Of a DNA stretch of 64,000 nucleotides, positions 57,588 through 64,000 are shown one piece after another. The position numbers and the translations under genes were made by a program. Position 1 is the first letter of the stretch. Each line of letters starts with the position of its first letter. The notes under the pieces were generated by a model, which saw only the letters and a program-made list of their open reading frames with translations, did no database searches and was not told where the DNA came from. Source of the stretch: an uncultured Pelagibacteraceae bacterium (GTDB lineage Bacteria; Pseudomonadota; Alphaproteobacteria; Pelagibacterales; Pelagibacteraceae); assembly GCA_902609535.1 (NCBI GenBank), contig CACLSF010000001.1:1-64000 (forward strand), given 5' to 3'.

Positions 57588-58486
57588 TAGCTAAAGTATT
57601 TTAAGGCAAAAAAGACTGTTATTGGAACTGTAATTAATGACATTAAAGTTGAAACAACTATTGTACTAGATATATTATCGACTATTTCTTTAGGTGAATA
57701 CATAGAAGCAACCAGATAACAAAGAATTGCACTTGGCATTGATGATTGAATTAAAAGAACTCCAGCAGCAAAACCCGACAGATCAAAAAATAATATTAAG
57801 GCAAATCCAATTAATGGACCTATAATAACTCTTCCAGTAGATGTAATTAAAGCATCCTTAAATGAAAAAACCTTCATTTGAGTTAATGAGACACCTAAAG
57901 ACATTAAAATCATGACAATCATTCCATAAGCTAGAAGCATGACAGTATTTAAAATAAATATTGGTAATGGTATTTCGTAATAAAGAAAAATGATTGTTGC
58001 AATTATTGCATAAAATGAGGGACTTTTGATTATAACTTTTAAATCAAATTCACGTTTTGCTAAAAAAATATTTAAAGTAAAATGAAGAAGCACAACTAAT
58101 GAAGATATAGCTGCCGCCACACCCATGCCTAATTTACCATATGCAAACAAGCATATTGGAATACCCATATTACCTGTATTTGGTAAGAAAAATGTTGGTA
58201 ACTCCCTCAGGTAATCTTTTTTCATTAAAATCAAAAAAAATAAACCAACAATTAAAAAAGATGATAATAGGATTATTGCATATAAAAAATACTCAGAAAA
58301 CATTGCAAAAGTTACACCACTTGCCGATATTGAGAAGATTACTATTGATGGAGTTCCAAAATTGGCAGAATAAGTAGTTATAAATGAAGTATCAAAATTT
58401 GGATTTGTTTTGCCAAGAAAATATCCAATACCAACAATAAAGAAAACTGGAAAAAGAACTTCAAATAGTTTTATATAAAGTTCCAT
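57587..58486 (-). CDS. AEC-family permease (auxin efflux carrier type)
   Basis: A 299-residue inner-membrane protein with about ten hydrophobic segments, of the AEC family that moves small organic acids or amino acids. Landmarks are FPVFFIVGIGYFLGKTNPNF at the N-terminus, PTFFLPNTGNMGIPICLFAY and the C-terminal LLIQSSMPSAILCYLVASMY. The paired PN(T)GN and PS motifs are typical. It overlaps hom by one base upstream, suggesting a metabolite related to the aspartate pathway, but this is only positional. Confidence 0.88.
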   Translation of the reverse strand: MELYIKLFEVLFPVFFIVGIGYFLGKTNPNFDTSFITTYSANFGTPSIVIFSISASGVTFAMFSEYFLYAIILLSSFLIVGLFFLILMKKDYLRELPTFFLPNTGNMGIPICLFAYGKLGMGVAAAISSLVVLLHFTLNIFLAKREFDLKVIIKSPSFYAIIATIIFLYYEIPLPIFILNTVMLLAYGMIVMILMSLGVSLTQMKVFSFKDALITSTGRVIIGPLIGFALILFFDLSGFAAGVLLIQSSMPSAILCYLVASMYSPKEIVDNISSTIVVSTLMSLITVPITVFFALKYFS

Positions 58487-59775
58487 TAAAATAATCGAAT
58501 AAGAACTGGATTTTTAATAATATTTTTATTTGATTTAAAAGATTTAATACATCTTTGAGCGTCTAATTCATTGGCATTATGAGTAATAAGAACAATCGTA
58601 GCTGTCTTACTTTTATTTTCGGGTAATTGTATTAATCTTTGAATTGAAATTTTATACTTTGCCAAAATCTTAGTTATAGAAGAGAGAACACCGGGCTTAT
58701 CTTTAACTTTTAATCTAATATAAAGAGAATTTGATGATTGATCTTTATTAAATACTTTAGGTTTTAATCTTTTATTTTTAGATATACCAAAAGGATATTT
58801 TATATTTCCTCTTAATATAGATAAAAGATCAGACATCAACGCAGAGGATGTTGGTCCTGGACCCGCCCCTTCTCCTTGTAATACAGACTCTCCTATAGGA
58901 GAACCATTTAATATTACAGCATTCATTACTCCTCCAACATTTCCTATGTAAGAGTCATTTTTAACTAAACATGGGTGAACTCTTTCAAAAATACTATTAT
59001 TTATAATTTCAGTAATACCTAATAATTTTATTCTAAAATCTAATTGTTCAGCGATTTTAATATCAGTATAATCAATATTTTCAATACCTTCCATTAGACA
59101 GCCAGATTTAGAAATACGTTTATTGAAAGCTAATGAAGTCAAAATTTTTATTTTAGCTAATGCATCATAACCATTAAGATCTAATTTTGGATTTCCAGGT
59201 TCAGCATAACCGAGTTTCTGTGCCATCTTCAAAACATTTTTAAAACTATCTTTAGTTCTTTCCATTTCTGACATTATATAATTACATGTACCATTAAGAA
59301 TGCCATAAACTTTTGTAATTTTATTTGTAGCTAAACCCTCTTTAATTGTTCGTATAATTGGAATACCACCTGCAACAGATGCCTCAAATTCTAAATTTAC
59401 TTTGTTTTTCTCAGCTAATTCACCAAGCTTATCGCCATGTTTGGAAATTAATGCTTTATTTGGAGTTATTACATGAATTTTATTTTTAAGAGCTGTTTCA
59501 ATAATTTTTTTTGATATACCATCTGATAAACCTATAGCTTCGATTACTATATCTAAGTTTTTAATCTTTAATATATCTAGAGGATTTGAATAAAAAATTT
59601 TCTTATTAATTTTAAACTTTCTTTTCTTATTTTTATTTTTAGCTGATATAGCTATAACTTTAATTCTCTTTCCAGTTTTAGTTTCAATATCTTTTTTTTT
59701 TGTATTTAACTCATTTAGGACGTAAGAACCAATTTGACCAAGTCCAATAACAGCAATATTTATATTTTTGTTCAT
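58486..59775 (-). CDS. hom: Homoserine dehydrogenase
   Basis: Reduces aspartate semialdehyde to homoserine, leading to threonine and methionine. The 429-residue product has the NAD(P) motif IAVIGLGQIGSYVLNEL, TPNKALISKHGDKLGELAEK, FEASVAGGIPIIRTIKEGLA, and the catalytic GILNGTCNYIMSEM with LGYAEPGNPKLDLNGYDAL. A C-terminal ACT domain (about 350-425; LYIRLKVKDKPGVLSSITKI) suggests feedback regulation, as in threonine-sensitive forms. It lies upstream of the AEC gene and a small gap after the lipoprotein. Confidence 0.95.
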   Translation of the reverse strand: MNKNINIAVIGLGQIGSYVLNELNTKKKDIETKTGKRIKVIAISAKNKNKKRKFKINKKIFYSNPLDILKIKNLDIVIEAIGLSDGISKKIIETALKNKIHVITPNKALISKHGDKLGELAEKNKVNLEFEASVAGGIPIIRTIKEGLATNKITKVYGILNGTCNYIMSEMERTKDSFKNVLKMAQKLGYAEPGNPKLDLNGYDALAKIKILTSLAFNKRISKSGCLMEGIENIDYTDIKIAEQLDFRIKLLGITEIINNSIFERVHPCLVKNDSYIGNVGGVMNAVILNGSPIGESVLQGEGAGPGPTSSALMSDLLSILRGNIKYPFGISKNKRLKPKVFNKDQSSNSLYIRLKVKDKPGVLSSITKILAKYKISIQRLIQLPENKSKTATIVLITHNANELDAQRCIKSFKSNKNIIKNPVLIRLF

Positions 59776-59779
59776 TAAA

Positions 59780-59986
59780 TTAATCTAATTTAGGAAAGTC
59801 ACTTATCTTACCATATTTAATAACATTTTTTTTAAATTCGTCAAAAGATGTTTCATTTTCAAAGTTTAATTTTGAAATATCTTTGTCAGTACTGTCTTCC
59901 TCAATATTCCACATGGAAACAGGATGATTTAATGAACAATGTGATAATGAAAATATTAATAAAATTATAAAGATATATTTAAACAT
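59780..59986 (-). CDS. Small predicted lipoprotein
   Basis: A 68-residue protein with a signal peptide MFKYIFIILLIFSLSHCSLN, in which LSHC is a lipobox-like motif and Cys17 would be lipidated. The mature part is short and acidic (EEDSTDKDISKLNFENETS). I recognise no family. It overlaps the argC stop by eight bases and precedes hom, in the same direction, so it is expressed with amino-acid genes; a role in envelope function is only suggested by the signal. Confidence 0.65.
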   Translation of the reverse strand: MFKYIFIILLIFSLSHCSLNHPVSMWNIEEDSTDKDISKLNFENETSFDEFKKNVIKYGKISDFPKLD

Positions 59987-61004
59987 TCAGACCTTCGCTC
60001 TCATTAAAGTCATAATAATTATTCATATTTTGTACAGCTTGACCTCCACCACCTTTAATCAAATTATCAATTACAGACAATATTATTATTTTATCTTTTT
60101 GCTTACTTTTGCACACAGAAATTAGGCAATTATTAGTATTGATCACATCATTAGTGCTTAAGAACGTATTTATTTTACTAATTTTTATAAATTTATGATT
60201 CTTGTATTGGACATTTAGAACATTAATAATTTCGTTTATGTTAATACCCTTTTTTAAATCAATATAAATAGTGCTTAAAATTCCTCTAAACATCGGTGTT
60301 AGATGAGGTGTAAAATGAAATTTATTTTTTTTACTAGTTTTAAGATCTAGTTCTTGTTGAATTTCAGAATTATGCCTATGATTTGCTAAGCCATAAGCAC
60401 TCAATGACTCATACAAATTTTTATCTTTATATTTTTTATGTACTCCTCTACCTGCTCCTGAATAACCAGATTTTGAATCAATAATAATTGTTTGATTATT
60501 AATTAAATTTTTTTTTATTAATGGGATTAATGGAATTAATACAGATGTAGGGTAGCATCCAGGACAAGATACAATTGGAAATTTTTTAATTAAATGACCA
60601 GTAATTTCAGGTATAGAATAAATACTTTTTTTGATTTGATTTAATGCTTTGTGTTTAATTTTATACCATTTTTCATAATCTTTTTTATTGTTAAGTCTAA
60701 AATCAGCCGCTAGATCTATTAATAGATTATTTTTATTTAAAAATTTTGAAATAGATTGTGCCTCACCATTTGGTAATGCTGTAAATATTATATCAACATC
60801 TAATAAATATTCTTTTTTAAATTTTGATATTTTTGGTAATTTGTATTTTTTTAATTCTTTTTCATAGGAATCTATTTTTTTCCCTACAGAGGTACTACCA
60901 CACAAATATTTAATATTTATTTTTTTATGTGTACATAAAAGTTTAGTTAGTTGTAATCCTATATATCCAGTAGCACCACATATAAGAACATTTTTCTTGC
61001 CCAT
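59979..61004 (-). CDS. argC: N-acetyl-gamma-glutamyl-phosphate reductase
   Basis: Reduces N-acetylglutamyl phosphate in arginine synthesis. The 341-residue product has the Rossmann motif VLICGATGYIGLQLTKLL, FTALPNGEAQSISKFL, the catalytic cysteine in FPIVSCPGCYPTSVLIPLI, DSKSGYSGAGRG, and the LANHRHNSEIQQEL region with the active histidine. Length is typical. It follows rpsI by 33 bases, an rplM-rpsI-argC order known in many alphaproteobacteria. Confidence 0.95.
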   Translation of the reverse strand: MGKKNVLICGATGYIGLQLTKLLCTHKKINIKYLCGSTSVGKKIDSYEKELKKYKLPKISKFKKEYLLDVDIIFTALPNGEAQSISKFLNKNNLLIDLAADFRLNNKKDYEKWYKIKHKALNQIKKSIYSIPEITGHLIKKFPIVSCPGCYPTSVLIPLIPLIKKNLINNQTIIIDSKSGYSGAGRGVHKKYKDKNLYESLSAYGLANHRHNSEIQQELDLKTSKKNKFHFTPHLTPMFRGILSTIYIDLKKGININEIINVLNVQYKNHKFIKISKINTFLSTNDVINTNNCLISVCKSKQKDKIIILSVIDNLIKGGGGQAVQNMNNYYDFNESEGLNV

Positions 61005-61037
61005 AATCTAATATAACAGTTGAAATTTAAAAAGTAA

Positions 61038-61469
61038 TTATCTTTTAGAAAACTGGTAGCTTTTTCTAGCTTTTGCTCTACCAGGTTTTTTTCTCTCAAC
61101 AGATCTTGAATCTCTTGTTGTGAGTTTTTCTTTACGTAAGGTTGATTTTAAAGTTTCGTCAAATTTTAGTAAGGCTCTTGAAATTCCATGTACTAATGCA
61201 CCAGCTTGACCAGTTTGACCCCCACCTACAACTTTAGATCTAACATCGTAATCAGTTGACTGATTTATTATTTCAAAAGGTCTTAAAATTTGCATTACAT
61301 GATTAGCTCTTGGAAAATAGTCGTTTAAAGATTTGCCATTTACATAAAATTTACCTGTACCTTTTTTTAACCAAACTTTAGCTACAGATTTTTTTCTTCT
61401 TCCTGTTGCGTATTTACTATCTCTAAAGTCTAACTTTATTTTTGGTGAAGATGTTTGGGAAGTTTCCAT
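61038..61469 (-). CDS. rpsI: 30S ribosomal protein S9
   Basis: S9 reaches the peptidyl site with its C-terminal tail. The 143-residue product has YATGRRKKSVAKVWLKKGTG near residue 20 and YDVRSKVVGGGQTGQAGALV, and ends RKSYQFSKR, matching the usual KYQFSKR tail that contacts P-site tRNA. The N-terminal 15 residues are an extension relative to E. coli, as in other alphaproteobacteria. It begins one base after the rplM stop. Confidence 0.97.
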   Translation of the reverse strand: METSQTSSPKIKLDFRDSKYATGRRKKSVAKVWLKKGTGKFYVNGKSLNDYFPRANHVMQILRPFEIINQSTDYDVRSKVVGGGQTGQAGALVHGISRALLKFDETLKSTLRKEKLTTRDSRSVERKKPGRAKARKSYQFSKR

Positions 61470-61470
61470 A

Positions 61471-61929
61471 TTAATTTCTTACAATATTTTTTTGATTAAG
61501 TTTACCAATTTCAATTATTTTTGGATTTTGTGCAGTATGAGGATGGTTCTCTCCAGAATAAATTTTAAGTTTAGTTAATTGTTTTTTCCCTAATGCTCCT
61601 GAGGGCAACATTCTTTTAACAGCTAATTTTAATACTTCTCCAGGTTTTTTTTCACTCAATTTTTCAGGTGTTATTTCCTTAATTCCACCAGGGTATCCTG
61701 TGTGTCTGTAATATTTTTTATTTTGAAATTTATTTCCTGTAAATTTGATTTGGTCTACATTTTTGATAACAACAAAATCTCCATGGTCCATATGAGGTGT
61801 ATATGTTGTTTTATTCTTCCCTCTTATAATTTTTGATACAACTGTTGCTAGTCTACCAACAACTGCTCCTTTGGCATCGATTTCAAACCAATCGCTATTT
61901 ATCTCATCTTTTTTAACAAACTTTGTCAT
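61471..61929 (-). CDS. rplM: 50S ribosomal protein L13
   Basis: L13 is an early-assembly large-subunit protein. I start it at the ATG at 61929 (MTKFVKKDEINSDWFEIDAK), 152 residues; the frame continues to 61968 without conserved content. It shows GAVVGRLATVVSKIIRGKNK, YRHTGYPGGIKEIT, and RMLPSGALGKKQLTKLKIYS, with the usual GENHPHTAQNP near the end. It diverges from metY, with 146 bases between the two starts. Confidence 0.96.
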   Translation of the reverse strand: MTKFVKKDEINSDWFEIDAKGAVVGRLATVVSKIIRGKNKTTYTPHMDHGDFVVIKNVDQIKFTGNKFQNKKYYRHTGYPGGIKEITPEKLSEKKPGEVLKLAVKRMLPSGALGKKQLTKLKIYSGENHPHTAQNPKIIEIGKLNQKNIVRN

Positions 61930-61989
61930 GAATGCGGGATTAATACTTATAATTAGATATATTGTCAAATTATTATATTTTGGTTGGAC

Positions 61990-62072
61990 TGAATGGTTGA
62001 TTGAATTATGACCATTTATTAGTAATAATAGACATCATAAAAACGAATTCACAATATTTTAATTAAAGGAGC
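61990..62072 (+). promoter_or_regulatory. metY leader with hairpin and Shine-Dalgarno stem-loop
   Basis: A stem of TGAATGGT (61990-61997) and ACCATTTA (62011-62018), with one G-U pair, closes a 13-base loop beginning TGATTGAA. Downstream, AAAGGAGC (62065-62072) is a strong ribosome site placed inside the self-complementary TAAAGGAGCTTTA just before the ATG. SAM-binding riboswitches (SAM-V and SAM-II) are known before sulphur genes in SAR11; the loop start is reminiscent, but the full consensus is not recognised. Confidence 0.35.
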
Positions 62073-62075
62073 TTT

Positions 62076-63407
62076 ATGAGTGATAAAAAAAAAGAATTAA
62101 AACCAAATACTTATAAATTTGATACTCTCAGTTTACATGCTGGTTATCAACCACACAAAAATGCTGGAGCAAGACAAGTTCCTATCTATCAAACAACGTC
62201 ATATCTTTTTGACGATGTAGATCATGCAGCAGCTCTTTTTAATCTAGAGCGTGGTGGTCATATTTATAGTAGAATTTCTAATCCTACAGTTGGTGTATTA
62301 GAGGAAAGAGTTGCATCATTAGAAGGTGGTACAGCAGCACTAGCAACTTCATCTGGTATGAGTGCAATATTTTTAACAATTATGACTCTATGTGAAGCAG
62401 GTGACCACTTAGTTGTGTCATCACAACTTTATGGTGGTACAGTAAACTTGTTTAGACTTACACTACCAAAATTTGGTATTACGTGTACTTTTGTTAAACC
62501 AAGGGACACTGAAGGTTTTAAAAAAGCAATTAAGAAAAATACAAAAGGTATATATGGTGAATTAGTTGGTAATCCTGGTAATGAACTAATGAACATGCCT
62601 GAGATTGCTAACATAGCTCATGAAGCTGGAATTCCATTAATCGTTGACTCAACTTATCAAACTCCATATTTATGCAAACCATTTGAGCATGGAGCTGACA
62701 TTGTAATTCATTCTTTAACAAAATGGATGGCTGGTCATGGTTCTTCAATGGCCGGAATATTAGTTGAAGGTGGAAATTTCGATTGGATGCAAAATGATAA
62801 GTTTCCAACAATGACTAAACCATATGAAGGATACCATGGATTATCTTTTGCTGAAGAATTTGGTCCAACTGCATTTACTATGAAAGCTAGAGCAGAAGGA
62901 ATGAGAGACTTTGGTCCTTGTTTAAGCCCACAAAATGCTTGGAATGTTCTTCAAGGTTTAGAAACATTATCAGTAAGAATGAAAAAGCACTGTGAAAATG
63001 CGGAGGAAATGGTCAAATATTTATCTAACCACGAAAGTGTAGCATGGGTTTCTCATCCAAGCGCTCCAAATCATCCTGATACTAAACTTGCGAATAAACT
63101 ATTACCTAATGGTAAGGGGTCAATGATAGCATTTGGGATTAAAGGTGGAAAAGACGCGGGTGTTGCCTTTATTAATAATGTTAAATTAGCATCTCACTTA
63201 GCAAATGTTGGTGATACAAGAACATTAGTTATTCATCCAGCATCAGGAACACATTCTCAAATGGATGAAGCAACATTAAAGTTTGCTGGATTATCACATG
63301 ATATGATTAGATTGTCCGTCGGTATGGAAGATATAGATGATATTAAAAATGATTTCGAGATTGGTTTTAGAGCAGCAAGAAAACCAAGACTTGTTTCAAA
63401 TCAATGA
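62076..63407 (+). CDS. metY: O-acetylhomoserine/O-acetylserine sulfhydrylase
   Basis: PLP enzyme that makes homocysteine (or cysteine) from the O-acetylated amino acid and sulfide. The 443-residue product has the Cys/Met-metabolism family blocks YKFDTLSLHAGYQPHKNAGA, RQVPIYQTTSYLFDD, YSRISNPTVGVLEERVASLE, the PLP-lysine motif ADIVIHSLTKWMAGHGSSM, and SVGMEDIDDIKNDFE. Length matches the OAH sulfhydrylase group. Its TGA overlaps the next start by four bases (ATGA). Because SAR11 is thought to need reduced sulphur, this step would assimilate sulfide or a thiol. Confidence 0.93.
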   Translation: MSDKKKELKPNTYKFDTLSLHAGYQPHKNAGARQVPIYQTTSYLFDDVDHAAALFNLERGGHIYSRISNPTVGVLEERVASLEGGTAALATSSGMSAIFLTIMTLCEAGDHLVVSSQLYGGTVNLFRLTLPKFGITCTFVKPRDTEGFKKAIKKNTKGIYGELVGNPGNELMNMPEIANIAHEAGIPLIVDSTYQTPYLCKPFEHGADIVIHSLTKWMAGHGSSMAGILVEGGNFDWMQNDKFPTMTKPYEGYHGLSFAEEFGPTAFTMKARAEGMRDFGPCLSPQNAWNVLQGLETLSVRMKKHCENAEEMVKYLSNHESVAWVSHPSAPNHPDTKLANKLLPNGKGSMIAFGIKGGKDAGVAFINNVKLASHLANVGDTRTLVIHPASGTHSQMDEATLKFAGLSHDMIRLSVGMEDIDDIKNDFEIGFRAARKPRLVSNQ

Positions 63408-64000
63408 AATTTAAAGTAAATGGCAATGAGGTTTTTGCCTCCACAGGTGGAAGACCATTTGATAAAAAAAAACCTTTGATAATCTTTGTTCATGGGAGTG
63501 GTTTAACTCACATGACTTGGGTTCTTCAAACAAGATACTTCGCTTTTCATGGCTACAACTCTTTAGCAGTTGACCTTCCTGGACATGGATTATCAAGTGG
63601 TAAAAGTCTTAAATCAATTGAAGAAATGGCAGATTGGGTAAGTTCTGTAATTGATGCTGTTGGTCATAAAGAGGCTTCACTAGTAGGACACTCACAGGGA
63701 TGTTTGGTAACAGTTGAATGTACATCAAGGTACCCTGGAAAAATTAAAACTTTGAGTTTGATGGGTGGAGCTGGTGCTATACCTATGAATCCAGAACTGC
63801 TATCACTAGCTGAAAATAATGATCCAAAAGCAGTAGATTTAATGATGGATTGGGCACATGGTCCTGCTGGTCACTTTGGCGGTCACCCAGTTCCTGGCCT
63901 TTACCATATAAATACAGGAACAATGCTTGCAAAATCTAGAACAATACAAAATACATTAGGTGTAGATTTTAGAGCCTGTGATAATTACAAGAATGGATTT
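63404..64000 (+). CDS. Alpha/beta-hydrolase (3'-truncated by window edge)
   Basis: An open frame of 199 codons that runs off the end of the window. It has the oxyanion-hole motif FVHGSGLTHMTW, AVDLPGHGLSSGKSL, and the nucleophile elbow SLVGHSQGCLVTVEC (Ser in G-H-S-Q-G), the alpha/beta-hydrolase pattern; the acid and histidine lie beyond the edge. The start ATG overlaps the metY stop (ATGA), so it is translationally coupled. MetX (homoserine acetyltransferase) has the same fold, but the short spacing and motif argue against it. Substrate unknown. Confidence 0.85.
   Translation, partial: MKFKVNGNEVFASTGGRPFDKKKPLIIFVHGSGLTHMTWVLQTRYFAFHGYNSLAVDLPGHGLSSGKSLKSIEEMADWVSSVIDAVGHKEASLVGHSQGCLVTVECTSRYPGKIKTLSLMGGAGAIPMNPELLSLAENNDPKAVDLMMDWAHGPAGHFGGHPVPGLYHINTGTMLAKSRTIQNTLGVDFRACDNYKNGF

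Noticed and set aside
1-64000. CRISPR array, prophage, insertion sequence or rRNA operon
   Set aside because: I saw no regularly spaced direct repeats, no cas genes, no transposase, no phage structural genes and no rRNA sequence.
63404-64000. metX (homoserine O-acetyltransferase) next to metY
   Set aside because: The fold is the same, but MetX has a longer lid and a different nucleophile context; the visible part reads as a general alpha/beta-hydrolase.

Overview
The window is a 64 kb piece of a very AT-rich, tightly packed bacterial chromosome. It is almost certainly a member of the SAR11 clade (Pelagibacterales, Alphaproteobacteria). The grounds are the base composition, gene overlaps of 1-44 bases, very short intergenic gaps, a heterotetrameric sarcosine oxidase operon, a membrane H+-pyrophosphatase, the alphaproteobacterial nrdR-rib-nusB-thiL order, and lysine/asparagine/isoleucine-rich streamlined proteins. 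The clade assignment rests on gene content and composition, not on a tree.

Layout. 1-6880: the end of the spc/alpha ribosomal protein cluster (rplF-rplR-rpsE-rplO-secY-adk-rpsM-rpsK-rpoA-rplQ), then an RluC/D-type pseudouridine synthase. 6870-11888: lipB, mgtE, panC, and the UDP-glucuronate pair galU-ugd. 11889-18254: a minus-strand run of ruvX, pyrB (broken by a one-base frameshift), pyrC (metal-site motif changed), plsY, topA and a RidA-family gene. 18305-24487: gatCAB, a methyltransferase, trhO and a MATE exporter. 24449-29518: the soxBDAG operon, preceded by tRNA-Ser(GCU). 29674-49805: a long core block with slt, dapA-smpB-folK-rsh-pyrE-pdxJ-acpS-lepB-rnc-recO, hemB, a 2-oxoglutarate oxygenase, rpiB-glyA-nrdR-ribD-ribE-ribBX-ribH-nusB-thiL, and hppA.

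49806 to about 57590 looks like a variable island set into core genes. It carries a GIY-YIG protein, a double-domain glycosyltransferase, an EamA transporter, a 0.5 kb gene-free stretch, a single-domain Ogt, a hairpin-rich segment of about 52% G+C, a DUF2938 protein with a previously unlisted 54-residue membrane protein, a solitary tyrosine recombinase behind a near-consensus promoter with a palindrome at its start site, an FkbM methyltransferase and a GT9 glycosyltransferase. Core content resumes with an AEC permease, hom, a small lipoprotein, argC, rpsI and rplM. The window ends with metY translationally coupled to an alpha/beta-hydrolase that runs off the edge.

How the genes work together: translation and transcription machinery (ribosomal proteins, RpoA, GatCAB, SmpB, NusB, tRNA-Ser), cofactor supply (riboflavin, lipoate, pantothenate, pyridoxine, folate, haem, thiamine phosphate), pyrimidine synthesis (pyrB, pyrC, pyrE), and C1/glycine metabolism (sarcosine oxidase and GlyA, both yielding or using methylene-THF). 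The most noteworthy signals are the paired anomalies in pyrB and pyrC, the GC-anomalous hairpin region, the recombinase promoter/palindrome, the degenerate RibA half of RibBX, and two locus-level absences (rpmD and era).
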